NCBI RefSeq assembly: GCF_023744375.2
Contig: NZ_CP146284.1
Location: forward strand, 3,447,501-3,511,500
Length of the DNA stretch: 64,000 bases
Source: Parabacteroides sp. AD58
GTDB lineage: Bacteria > Bacteroidota > Bacteroidia > Bacteroidales > Tannerellaceae
Direction: 5' to 3'
Both the position numbers and the translations under genes were made by a program. Position 1 is the stretch's first letter, and every line of letters starts with the position of its first letter. This document shows positions 43,107 to 52,096 of this stretch, in pieces. The notes under the pieces were generated by a model, which worked only from the letters and a program-made list of their open reading frames with translations, made no database searches and was not told the DNA's origin.

Positions 43107-44630
43107 ATGAGTAATACAAAGCAGTTAAAAGCAGGTGTACTCTTATCTTATCTTACTTTAGCATTAAGTAATATAATCGCATTAGTCTATACTCCGTTTA
43201 TGCTTCGATTGATGGGGCAATCGGAGTATGGACTTTATTCTTTAGTTGCTTCTGTTGTAGCTTATTTGACCATATTGGATTTTGGTTTTGGAAATGCGAT
43301 TGTACGTTATACTGCAAAGTATAGAGCAGAGTCAAGAGAAGAAGAGCAATCCTCTTTGTTTGGAATGTTTTTGGCTATGTATTTAGGTATCGGAATTATT
43401 GCCCTAATAGCCGGAATCTGTTTATATCTAAACATAGATCTGTTGTTTCAACAATCCATGACATTAGAAGAGTTGGCAAAGTCTAAAATTATGATGTTGT
43501 TGATGGTACTTAATGTTGTATTAACTTTTCCTCTTAGTATATTCCCATCAATAATAGTTGCTTATGAAAAGTTTGTCTTTCATAAGTTAGTGAATTTGGC
43601 ACGTATATTAATACAGCCTTGTATTATGATTCCTTTGTTATTAATGAGATATAAGGCTATGGGAATGGTTGTTTTAACAACAGTTCTAAATTTGGGTACA
43701 TTGTTGGTTTATTGTTGGTACTGTTTTGGACGGTTACATATAAAAATAACATTTAAGGGGTTTGATCGTCCTTTACTGAAAGAAGTAACAATCTACTCCT
43801 TTTATGTGTTTCTAACGATTATTGTTGATCGTGCTTTTTGGAGTACAGGACAGTTTATATTGGGCATGTTAAGTGGTACAAAGGATGTTGCTATTTATTC
43901 ATTAGTAGTTCAGTTATGTAATTATTATATGGCCTTCTCTTTGGCTATTTCAGGTGTTTTTCTTCCTAAAATGACGCAGTTAGTAACAGAAGGACGAAGT
44001 ATGACCGAAATATCGGATTTATTTATTAAAATTGGGCGCATTCAGTATATTGTCATGGCCTATATTTTATTTGGTTTTATTCTGTTTGGGAAGGTATTTA
44101 TTTCTTATTGGGCAGGAGATGATTATGAGATGGTTTATCCATTAACTGTTTTAATCATGATTCCTCAAACAGTACCATTGATTCAAAATTTAGGAATATC
44201 AGTGTTACAAGCGCAAAACAGGCAGAGTTTTCGTTCGTTTCTGAACGTAACAGTTGCTTTGATAAGTGTTTTTGTAGGCTATGAGTTGACCAAATATTGG
44301 GGAATTATAGGTTGTGCGATTTCTACAGCTGGAGCGTTGCTTCTTGGCCATGGTGTTATTTTGAACTGGTATTATATGAAGAAAATCCGGTTGGATATAA
44401 TGAAGTTTTGGAAACAAGTATTTCAAATAACTGTGCCTATGTTATTAGCTGGGGGAGTAACAGCAATAAGTATTTATTATCATCCAATGGATAGTGTATT
44501 AATAATAATATTGAATATATTGTTATACTCTTTTTTTTGTGGTTGTTTTTTGTGGTTGTTTGCTTGTAATGACTATGAAAAGTCTTTATTGCTATCTCCC
44601 ATACAAAGATTTTCTCATCATAAAATATAA
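43107..44630 (+). CDS. Wzx-like oligosaccharide flippase
   Basis: A MATE/MOP-superfamily membrane protein of 507 residues with 12-14 hydrophobic segments. The N terminus (VYTPFMLRLMGQSEYGLYSLVAS) is the typical polysaccharide-synthesis flippase pattern. It should move the lipid-linked repeat unit across the inner membrane. It sits between the export genes and the glycosyltransferases of the rightward half and uses the same A+T-rich codons as its neighbours. Confidence 0.92.
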   Translation: MSNTKQLKAGVLLSYLTLALSNIIALVYTPFMLRLMGQSEYGLYSLVASVVAYLTILDFGFGNAIVRYTAKYRAESREEEQSSLFGMFLAMYLGIGIIALIAGICLYLNIDLLFQQSMTLEELAKSKIMMLLMVLNVVLTFPLSIFPSIIVAYEKFVFHKLVNLARILIQPCIMIPLLLMRYKAMGMVVLTTVLNLGTLLVYCWYCFGRLHIKITFKGFDRPLLKEVTIYSFYVFLTIIVDRAFWSTGQFILGMLSGTKDVAIYSLVVQLCNYYMAFSLAISGVFLPKMTQLVTEGRSMTEISDLFIKIGRIQYIVMAYILFGFILFGKVFISYWAGDDYEMVYPLTVLIMIPQTVPLIQNLGISVLQAQNRQSFRSFLNVTVALISVFVGYELTKYWGIIGCAISTAGALLLGHGVILNWYYMKKIRLDIMKFWKQVFQITVPMLLAGGVTAISIYYHPMDSVLIIILNILLYSFFCGCFLWLFACNDYEKSLLLSPIQRFSHHKI

Positions 44631-44635
44631 AGAAT

Positions 44636-45796
44636 ATGCGAGAACGAATAGTTTTTGAAATAAAAAAACTTTTATCAGTTTTTACCCAGCTGTGGGTATT
44701 TATATTCAAACGAGATTTATCTATCGTTCTTTGTACAGGTTGGGCAGGGAAGCGTTTTTCAGATAATTCTCGTTATATATATTTGTTTTTAGAGCAGCAT
44801 AAAAATAAACTAGGATTAAAACGTATAGTTTGGATAAGTAATAATCAAGAACATATTGCTTATTTAAGGGCTCATGGTTATATCGCTTTTAAGAAAAATT
44901 CATGGAGCAGCTTATACTATCATTTACGTGCATCATATTTTATATATGATCAGTATATTGACGATTTTTATTCTTTCCTTACTTCAGGAGCAAAAGTGGT
45001 AAATTTATGGCATGGTATGCCTATCAAGAAGTTTGGTTTATGGAATGGCTTTCATCCTTGTTGGGACTTGAAGGATAATTATTTGATGACTTGTTCTGCC
45101 TTGGGAGATATTCTTATTGGTAAGTCCTTTCAAGTGTATCCTGATCATTTTATACATGGTATGTATCCAAGAAATTTCTATTTGTTACATTCTATACCGC
45201 TTTTAATGTCATCTGAAATGATCTATATAAAAGAAATACGAAAACAAAAACAAGCAGGTAAGTGTATTTTATTTTATTTGCCAACATTTCGGAAATCAAC
45301 TTTATGTTTCTTAGGAGAAAAAGAGGAGTATAAGATTACAGAGTTTATTCAGTTTTTAGAAAGAAAAAATTATTTTCTTATAACGAAAATGCATTATGCT
45401 GGTTTTAGTCGGCATAATGATAAAGTTATTTATACTTCTCAAGGATTATTAAATTTACCAGCAGGGGTTGATATTTATCCATTTTTAAAAGAAACAGACA
45501 TTTTACTTACTGATTATTCATCAGTCTTATTTGATTTCTTATATTTGGATCGTGATATTATAGGTCTTCCATATGATCTAGAAGATTATAAGAATAATGA
45601 CCAGGGATTATTATTTGATTATGGAGATCTTCCTGTCGATGTGGCTTATAATATTGATGAGTTAAAACAGCTTTTGAGTCAAGAGAAGACACAACAGCAA
45701 AAAATGATTGATCAGGAAAAAAGATCACAATGGTTAATGAAATGTTTTGGAAATTATACAATAGATGACACTATAAAAAATATTTTTGCAAAATGA
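44636..45796 (+). CDS. TagF/TagB-like CDP-glycerol glycerophosphotransferase family protein
   Basis: A 386-residue member of the family that adds or polymerises polyol phosphates in teichoic acids. Conserved stretches are VNLWHGMPIKKFG near residue 120 (catalytic His), FYLPTFRKS near 213 and TDILLTDYSSVLFDFLYLDR near 286. In Gram-negative capsules such enzymes insert glycerol- or ribitol-phosphate. No CDP-glycerol or CDP-ribitol synthesis gene is in the window. It shares the ATGA overlap with the next glycosyltransferase gene. Confidence 0.88.
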   Translation: MRERIVFEIKKLLSVFTQLWVFIFKRDLSIVLCTGWAGKRFSDNSRYIYLFLEQHKNKLGLKRIVWISNNQEHIAYLRAHGYIAFKKNSWSSLYYHLRASYFIYDQYIDDFYSFLTSGAKVVNLWHGMPIKKFGLWNGFHPCWDLKDNYLMTCSALGDILIGKSFQVYPDHFIHGMYPRNFYLLHSIPLLMSSEMIYIKEIRKQKQAGKCILFYLPTFRKSTLCFLGEKEEYKITEFIQFLERKNYFLITKMHYAGFSRHNDKVIYTSQGLLNLPAGVDIYPFLKETDILLTDYSSVLFDFLYLDRDIIGLPYDLEDYKNNDQGLLFDYGDLPVDVAYNIDELKQLLSQEKTQQQKMIDQEKRSQWLMKCFGNYTIDDTIKNIFAK

Positions 45797-46791
45797 AACA
45801 TAGTCCCCAAATATCTGTAATAGTACCAGTTTATAAGGTTGAAAAAGTTTTATCACGTTGTATAAATAGTATTTTATCTCAAGCGTATACAAATTTTGAG
45901 ATTCTGTTGATCGATGATGGATCACCGGATAAAAGTGGGCTGATTTGTGATGATTATGCAAAACTGGATACTCGTATTCGAGTTTTCCATCAGTCAAATA
46001 AAGGTGTTTCTGCTGCAAGAAATAAAGGTTTGAAAGAAGCGGTAGGAGAATATGTTCTTTTTGTAGATTCTGATGATTGTTTTAGTGTAGAGTGGTTGAA
46101 GCTGTTAGGGACTTATGTAGGAAAGTATGATATGTGTTTTTGGGGAGCAAAAATATTATCAGGAAAAGATCAGGAAAAGGTAGTCGGGGAATATTTGCCT
46201 ATTCAAAAAGACACAGATCATGATGCATCACTAGCGGATATTATTTATTCTCTTTTTAAAATAGGATTATTAGGCTATGTGTGGTCAATGTGTATTCGGA
46301 GAAATATTATAACTCAAAATGGAATTTTATTTGACGAGAACATTGCTATACATGAAGATGCTATTTTTTGTTATGCATGTTTAAAACATGCAAAGAAACT
46401 CTATGTTTTTGCAGAACAACCTTATAACTATTATTTAAATGATTTGCATAGTAGTAGTTCATTAAGCTCTAAAATGCCGACGTATTATTCGGCTGTTGCA
46501 TTGCGAAGAGTAAAAATGATGGAGGATTTGTTATGTTATGTTAATATGGATGATGTGAGGTCTTCAGAGATTATTTCCTTACTGAAATATTGGTCCTATG
46601 CCCGCTATATAGATCATGCTTATTATTCCAGCAATAGAAAAGATAGCTTATTAAAGGTGATGGAAGAAATGGATGTCTTCTCGGATTTTAAACCTCAATC
46701 GATTAAAGAGCTTATATTTAAATTGATTATCCGGATGAAAAGTCCATACTTGGTGATTGTATGTAAGAAAATTTTGAATATATTTAGATAA
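45793..46791 (+). CDS. GT2 glycosyltransferase
   Basis: A GT-A fold transferase of 332 residues. The nucleotide-sugar binding domain has ISVIVPVYKVEKVLSRCI at residues 7-24, LLIDDGSPDKSG near 37, GVSAARNKGL near 72 and the metal-binding DSDDC near 92. The C-terminal half ends in an amphipathic basic helix that may contact the membrane. It starts within the stop of the TagF-like gene (ATGA), so the two are likely translated together. The donor and acceptor cannot be predicted. Confidence 0.92.
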   Translation: MKHSPQISVIVPVYKVEKVLSRCINSILSQAYTNFEILLIDDGSPDKSGLICDDYAKLDTRIRVFHQSNKGVSAARNKGLKEAVGEYVLFVDSDDCFSVEWLKLLGTYVGKYDMCFWGAKILSGKDQEKVVGEYLPIQKDTDHDASLADIIYSLFKIGLLGYVWSMCIRRNIITQNGILFDENIAIHEDAIFCYACLKHAKKLYVFAEQPYNYYLNDLHSSSSLSSKMPTYYSAVALRRVKMMEDLLCYVNMDDVRSSEIISLLKYWSYARYIDHAYYSSNRKDSLLKVMEEMDVFSDFKPQSIKELIFKLIIRMKSPYLVIVCKKILNIFR

Positions 46792-46796
46792 AAAAC

Positions 46797-47804
46797 ATGA
46801 AATTATCCGTTATTATACCTGTATACAATGTAGAAGTATATCTACCAGAATGTGTATTAAGTTTATATCAGTCAGGATTATCTAGTATAGACTTTGAAGT
46901 ATTGTTGATCAATGATGGTTCTACAGATGGTAGTTTTCAAATTGCAGGTGAATTATCTAAGAAATATATGAATATTCGTATTTTTACTCAGGAAAACCAA
47001 GGTTTGTCGGCTGCTCGAAACCGTGGTATTTTGGAGGCAAAAGGTGATTATATATTTTTTTTAGATTCAGACGATTTTATTTATCCAAATGCATTACCAT
47101 TCTTATTAAAAAAAGCATTTGAAAATAATTTAGATATATTACGCTTTGAATATTGGAATGTTACAGAATCTGGTGAAAAGCAATCTTTATCAGAATATAT
47201 AAATAAACGAAAATTATATGAGGATAAAATAGGAGATGGTTATTTCTTATTGGAAAATGTTTACAATCGTGAATTTTATGCTTGTTTTTCTTTAATTAAA
47301 AGAAGTTTCTTAATTCAATCAGGAGTAAAATTTACTCAAGGCATGTATTATGAAGATATTGAATTTACTATATCTTTATCTACTTTTGCTAAGAGGGCTA
47401 TGTATATTTCTAAACCTTTATATGCCTATAGAAACAGAGTAACTTCTATTGTAAATACATTTAATAGAAAAAAAGCTACTGATCTAATAATGGTTGCATC
47501 TCGTTTAAGGAGGCTTGCTAATCAGAAGGAAAAGGTTATATCCCATGTTTTAGAGGAAACCGTTACAAATCTTATGATATTTGTGTTGTTACGAATATCA
47601 GAACCTTCCTTATTTAAGGAAAGAACATTGTTGTTAGATTTAATGAAAGAAGAGGGATTAAAATATTTATATCCTCAAAAGAATTTAAAAGAAATATCTA
47701 TCCCAATTTTATATAATATTATGGGGTGTTTTTCTATTTATTTTTTATTGCCTATTAGCTATATAAAAAATAAATATATCACAAAAAAAATACGAAAAAA
47801 ATAA
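46797..47804 (+). CDS. GT2 glycosyltransferase
   Basis: The last gene of the rightward half, 335 residues. It has LSVIIPVYNVEVYLPECV at the start, LLINDGSTDGS near 38, GLSAARNRGI near 71 and FLDSDDF near 89. The C-terminal 60 residues are hydrophobic and basic. It is similar in layout to the gene before it and they may be ancient duplicates. The stop at 47804 is only 14 bp from the end of the oppositely directed GT2 gene. Confidence 0.92.
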   Translation: MKLSVIIPVYNVEVYLPECVLSLYQSGLSSIDFEVLLINDGSTDGSFQIAGELSKKYMNIRIFTQENQGLSAARNRGILEAKGDYIFFLDSDDFIYPNALPFLLKKAFENNLDILRFEYWNVTESGEKQSLSEYINKRKLYEDKIGDGYFLLENVYNREFYACFSLIKRSFLIQSGVKFTQGMYYEDIEFTISLSTFAKRAMYISKPLYAYRNRVTSIVNTFNRKKATDLIMVASRLRRLANQKEKVISHVLEETVTNLMIFVLLRISEPSLFKERTLLLDLMKEEGLKYLYPQKNLKEISIPILYNIMGCFSIYFLLPISYIKNKYITKKIRKK

Positions 47805-47818
47805 ACGTACAATATTTA

Positions 47819-48610
47819 TTAAACACTTCTTTTTATAGAGAACCTGTTTTTCCAAAAGAAATAGAACATACTTCGAACATGCATTAAAGTCTTCTTGTTT
47901 AGTTTTGTAGAAGATCTTTGATGAGCATGTATCATCTTACTTTCTGGAAAATAGACAACTTGTTTTCCTAATTCCCAACAACGGTGGCAAATATCCATAT
48001 CTTCAACATATAAGAAAAAGTTTTCATCAAAACCTTTTAGTTGTAGATAGAAGGATTTACGGAATAGTAATGCAGCTCCTAAGCACCAATCAACTTGAGT
48101 TGGTTCAGAAAATGATATTTCAGACATAAGATATTCTTTCACTTTACTATTTCCACTTTGGTCATTGCCACGTGTAAATATTCGAGCAAAGAGTATAGAT
48201 GGTGATATAAATTTTCGCATTGAATACTGAATACTGAAATCTGTATTCAATAACTGAGGTGCAACAATACCAATTTGTTCATTTTTAGATAAATATAAGT
48301 AAAGTAAGTCTATAGAGTTTGGTTGTATTATAATATCCGGATTTAATATTAATATATATTCTCCCTTTGCATAAGTAACCCCTTTATTGTTGTTTTCCGC
48401 AAATCCTGCTATTTTAGTATTCTCAATATAGTTAACTTGGGGATAATACTTTTGTATAAAGTCTTTAGTCTGATCGGTAGAACAGTTATCCACTATGATT
48501 AATTCAAAGGAAACATGTGGTGGATATTGCTTGTATAGAGAATCTAACATCTTTGTTAAGAGATGTAAGTGATTCATTGTAACTGTTATAATTGAAATTT
48601 TAGGTTGCAT
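47819..48610 (-). CDS. GT2 glycosyltransferase, rhamnosyltransferase-like
   Basis: A 263-residue enzyme, last in the leftward half. It has ISIITVTMNHLHLLTKML at the start, IIVDNCSTDQT near 39, ILNPDI near 91 and the ED-type segment GAALLFRKSFY...FFLYVEDMDICHR near 180-210. That pattern is usual in WbbL/rhamnosyltransferase-like members. It is transcribed toward the rightward half and ends almost against it, with no clear terminator between. Confidence 0.9.
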   Translation of the reverse strand: MQPKISIITVTMNHLHLLTKMLDSLYKQYPPHVSFELIIVDNCSTDQTKDFIQKYYPQVNYIENTKIAGFAENNNKGVTYAKGEYILILNPDIIIQPNSIDLLYLYLSKNEQIGIVAPQLLNTDFSIQYSMRKFISPSILFARIFTRGNDQSGNSKVKEYLMSEISFSEPTQVDWCLGAALLFRKSFYLQLKGFDENFFLYVEDMDICHRCWELGKQVVYFPESKMIHAHQRSSTKLNKKTLMHVRSMFYFFWKNRFSIKRSV

Positions 48611-48621
48611 ACTTACTCGAA

Positions 48622-49725
48622 TTAATTGTGAATATTAAGATAAGCTTCTTGATAGGACTTTGACATTCGTTGGGCTGTATAGTATCGAATGAATACAGAG
48701 CGGATTTCATCAGAAACTTCCTCTTTATTTAAAGTGATTATATTACTGATGCTTTGATGTAAGCTGTTTATATCATGATGGTCATATATAAAACCTACAC
48801 ATTTAGACATTTTATCTAAAACCTCTTTATGGGAAGGTATGTCAGATAATAGCATTGGTAATCCAACAGTCATACTTTCTAAGATTGTATTAGCTAATCC
48901 TTCTACATCAGATGCAGAAATATAGAAATCTGCTGCAATCAAATATTCATAAACGTTGGTTTTAAATCCAGGAAGTATAATTCTGTCATTTTCATACTTT
49001 TTTAAATGCTCCCATAAAGGACCTGTGCCAAGTAGTATAATACCAATATTTTGTTGAGGTAGAGCTTGAAAGGCCTTTACTAGAAAGTCTGGATTTTTCT
49101 CATAGGAAAAACGACCAATAAAAATAAAATATTGGATACTTTCTTTTAAACCTAAAAGTTTTCGTATTTGTTTCTTTTTATTACAGTCCTTTTTCCATAA
49201 AGGAAGAGAACATCCATTAGGTATGGAGTGTATTTTCCATCCTTTATTTTGTAAATATAAAGAACTAACACTTTCAGCACAACCTATTGCTAAATCCATT
49301 CGGTGGGTAAAATAATGGTTTAGTATATTTACAATTTTTCCTTTCCATTTACCATATAAAATCTCTTGTTGCAATCCCGGATAAATATGTATTGTGTAGA
49401 CTTTTTTATATTTCTTAGGTAGAAAATAACTTAAATATAAAGAACGTGGACAATGTGAATGTAGTATGTCGGGATTTATTTCTTCAACTTTCCTTTTTAG
49501 TTGAAAAAACATACTCCAAGGTCTAAGAAATTTGTCTTTTGTTAGTTGATAGATTTGGATTGGTAGCCGTTTAAAATCTTTTAAACGGCTATTTTTCTTT
49601 TCTGGAATTAAAGTGATAATAGAAACTTCAAACGAAGAAAAGTCCATATATCGGATAATGTTATATATAACATTAACCGGGCCTTCATTACATAATGATG
49701 ATACAACAAAACAAACTTTAGTCAT
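48622..49725 (-). CDS. GT4 glycosyltransferase
   Basis: A GT-B fold retaining transferase of 367 residues. The N-terminal half begins KVCFVVSSLCNEGPVNVI. The C-terminal half holds FIFIGRFSYEKNPDFLVKAF near residue 197, LLGTGPLW near 227 and the E-x7-E motif EGLANTILE near 282, which are hallmarks of GT4. The start overlaps the stop of the Wzy-like gene by 4 bp (ATGA). Confidence 0.93.
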   Translation of the reverse strand: MTKVCFVVSSLCNEGPVNVIYNIIRYMDFSSFEVSIITLIPEKKNSRLKDFKRLPIQIYQLTKDKFLRPWSMFFQLKRKVEEINPDILHSHCPRSLYLSYFLPKKYKKVYTIHIYPGLQQEILYGKWKGKIVNILNHYFTHRMDLAIGCAESVSSLYLQNKGWKIHSIPNGCSLPLWKKDCNKKKQIRKLLGLKESIQYFIFIGRFSYEKNPDFLVKAFQALPQQNIGIILLGTGPLWEHLKKYENDRIILPGFKTNVYEYLIAADFYISASDVEGLANTILESMTVGLPMLLSDIPSHKEVLDKMSKCVGFIYDHHDINSLHQSISNIITLNKEEVSDEIRSVFIRYYTAQRMSKSYQEAYLNIHN

Positions 49726-50969
49726 GATTGTATTGTTTTATGAGTTGTTTGTATATAATGTTTGCTTTCGGATAAAGTAAGTCCTAATAACATCATAATA
49801 AAGAAACCACGATGGCTAGTAAAAGTGGCATCTGCTATACTTTCAATTAAGAAGTAACCAATGATTAGAAAGGGTATTATAAAATGCTTATCTTGTTGGC
49901 TTTGTTTATATAGGCTTAGAGCTTTTCTAAATATGTATAGGAAAAATAAAATGAATAGAAATACTCCGACTACACCAAATTGGGCTAGACAGGGGTAATA
50001 AGTGTCAGCAATGTAACTGTAATTATGCTTGTTAATACCTGTAACCCAGTCAATATTGTATTGTGCGTAAATATTAGAATAATAAACTCCTGAAGGGTAT
50101 GAAGCAAAGGAGGCAAATCCTGAACCAAACGGAAAATAATCAGTAAAAATATCAATTGATGTTTTATAAAGCATAGCACGAGCAATAAAATCTTTTGGTA
50201 TATTATCAATAGAACCACCTACACCAAAATACATAACCATTTTTTGCCAGCTTAAAACTAGCATAATTGCTATACATACAGTTGCTAGAGAAATAGTTTT
50301 AAAACTAAATTTGATATTATCACAGATAAATCTAGTGAAAAGAGTTGATGCTGCAGCAATTACGAAGAACCCGTAAAACTTAGAACGAGCTGATAGTAAT
50401 CCTGTTGCTAAAATTAGTAAAAAGATAAACTTTTCTTTTTGTGTATTTTTACTACAAAAAAGAAAAACTAATGCAGTTGATGTTATAATGGCAGCAAAGT
50501 AAGCGACATGTCCGACAGTATGGACGAATATATTTGGTTTGAATACTGAAATACATCCGATAATAATCATAATACCCCAAATTACATAGATGATATCCTT
50601 CAATAGATTCTTTTGTGATTCAGAGAATTTCGGGCAAATAAAAAACACACAAAAGAAAGCTAGATAAGGTTTAAATTGTATAATGAAATCTGATATAATA
50701 GCTGGTTTAGAATTACTTCCTATTTGTATAGAGTAAATTAAATAGAATAAAAATATACAAATGACAGTGATAAATGATTTATTAACATACCATTCTGATG
50801 TTTTAAATGTAACAAAAATGAACATGAGAAATAAAATCATAGCGCAAATCTCATCTATACTATCAAAACCAATAGTGCCATAAAAAACTAATCCTATTAA
50901 ATAGGTGAAAACAAAAAGATGATAAAAATGCTTATTTATAAAATTTTGAATCATATATCTAAAATCCAT
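49722..50969 (-). CDS. Wzy-like O-antigen/capsule polymerase
   Basis: A 415-residue polytopic protein with about eleven membrane segments and a large outer loop (about residues 245-320) containing the FPFGSGFASFASYPSG stretch. That loop, with G-x-G-x-x pattern, is typical of O-antigen ligase/polymerase proteins. With Wzx, Wza and Wzz in the other half it completes a Wzx/Wzy pathway. Sequence identity in this family is low, so the call rests on topology and context. Confidence 0.8.
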   Translation of the reverse strand: MDFRYMIQNFINKHFYHLFVFTYLIGLVFYGTIGFDSIDEICAMILFLMFIFVTFKTSEWYVNKSFITVICIFLFYLIYSIQIGSNSKPAIISDFIIQFKPYLAFFCVFFICPKFSESQKNLLKDIIYVIWGIMIIIGCISVFKPNIFVHTVGHVAYFAAIITSTALVFLFCSKNTQKEKFIFLLILATGLLSARSKFYGFFVIAAASTLFTRFICDNIKFSFKTISLATVCIAIMLVLSWQKMVMYFGVGGSIDNIPKDFIARAMLYKTSIDIFTDYFPFGSGFASFASYPSGVYYSNIYAQYNIDWVTGINKHNYSYIADTYYPCLAQFGVVGVFLFILFFLYIFRKALSLYKQSQQDKHFIIPFLIIGYFLIESIADATFTSHRGFFIMMLLGLTLSESKHYIQTTHKTIQS

Positions 50970-50985
50970 TTAGTATTAAAGAAGT

Positions 50986-51900
50986 TTATTTCTTAAATCG
51001 TAAAACCCAACCACACTTCCATTTCAATATCATACGATCTTTCCATTGTAAAGAGTATTGAGCTTCTTGAATTTCTCTTTTTAAATCCTTTATAAAAACG
51101 GATGAACTCCAATTTTTATTGTAGTTATATTTTAAAATATCTCGTAGAGCTTGAAGTTGGCTATAAATACAATATGGTTGATATTGTTTATAAACTTCTT
51201 TGGGGATAGATTTTTTACGTTCTATATGATAGTTCTCCTCGTAATCAGTTGTTGGTTGAAAGCACTGCATACAACTTTCGGCATGAATACGATAGTTATA
51301 AACTTTATGAGGAATTAAATAAACATCCTTATCAGTCATAAAAGCTAAACGTATATTCATTAACATATCCTCTCCCTTAATAATAGATCGAGGAATATCA
51401 AAAATAAAAGAGTTGCTAAATAATATCCGGCGAAAAAGCTTAGGAAATGGTGCGGAGTTGATAAATTTAGCTGTAATACAATTTTCCCGATATTTTTCCA
51501 CAGACATCTTTGCCGGAATATTGTGACATTCATTTAGAAAACCTACAACAATATCAGTAGGATTATGTGTTGCGCTAACTAATAAATTCAAAGCGTTAGC
51601 TGGTAAAGTATCATCTGAGTCTACAAAGCAAATCCATTCTCCTTGTGCAGAGGATACACCATTAGCTCGTGCACGAGTTACCCCTTGGTTTTCTTGGTGT
51701 AACACTCGAATCCGTTTATCCCTCTCTTTTACTCTCTCACAAATTTCTCCACTTTTATCCGGACTACCATCGTCTACCAAGATAATTTCAAAGTCTGAAA
51801 AAGTCTGTTGAAGAACACTGTTGACGCATTCTTCTACAAACTGTTCTGTTTTGTAAACAGGTATGATGACTGATATTTTCGGGTATTGTTGCATTGTCAT
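50986..51900 (-). CDS. GT2 glycosyltransferase
   Basis: First gene of the leftward half, 304 residues. Landmarks are ISVIIPVYKTEQFVEECV near residue 9, ILVDDGSPDKSGEICE near 39, GVTRARANGV near 73 and CFVDSDDTL near 90. The motif block LVDDGSPDKSG is nearly the same as in the gene at 45793. Only 30 bp separate it from the upstream Feo-associated gene and no -7 box fits in that gap, so its transcript may start upstream of feoAB. Confidence 0.92.
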   Translation of the reverse strand: MTMQQYPKISVIIPVYKTEQFVEECVNSVLQQTFSDFEIILVDDGSPDKSGEICERVKERDKRIRVLHQENQGVTRARANGVSSAQGEWICFVDSDDTLPANALNLLVSATHNPTDIVVGFLNECHNIPAKMSVEKYRENCITAKFINSAPFPKLFRRILFSNSFIFDIPRSIIKGEDMLMNIRLAFMTDKDVYLIPHKVYNYRIHAESCMQCFQPTTDYEENYHIERKKSIPKEVYKQYQPYCIYSQLQALRDILKYNYNKNWSSSVFIKDLKREIQEAQYSLQWKDRMILKWKCGWVLRFKK

Positions 51901-51901
51901 A

Positions 51902-51930
51902 ACATTTTAATTTGGTCAACTTTTTTCAGT
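51902..51930 (+). repeat. Right copy of the 29-bp imperfect direct repeat bounding the capsule locus
   Basis: Same orientation as 40523-40551, 25 of 29 identical. It fills exactly the gap between the GT2 start (51900) and the stop of the Feo-associated gene (51931). Confidence 0.6.
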
Positions 51931-52095
51931 TCAAGTCGCTTTCGGGAGGCCGGTTTTGCATTTATCCTTTAACGGGCAATCCGTACATCCTCCGCATGTG
52001 GAAGAAGAAGGATGTGCCAGCAAGGCATATATCTTTCTTCCCACATACGCGATGACGAATATCCCGATCAGAGCAAGTATTATTTCCTGCCACAT
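51931..52095 (-). CDS. FeoB-associated Cys-rich membrane protein
   Basis: A 54-residue protein: one N-terminal membrane helix (ILALIGIFVIAYVGRKIYAL) and a Cys-rich tail, CGGCTDCPLKDKC, with the four Cys at residues 34, 37, 40 and 46. It belongs to the small FeoB-associated proteins found after feoB in Bacteroidetes and other anaerobes; the Cys cluster may bind iron or a Fe-S centre. The ATG is 1 bp from the feoAB stop, so expression is coupled. Confidence 0.88.
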   Translation of the reverse strand: MWQEIILALIGIFVIAYVGRKIYALLAHPSSSTCGGCTDCPLKDKCKTGLPKAT

Positions 52096-52096
52096 A

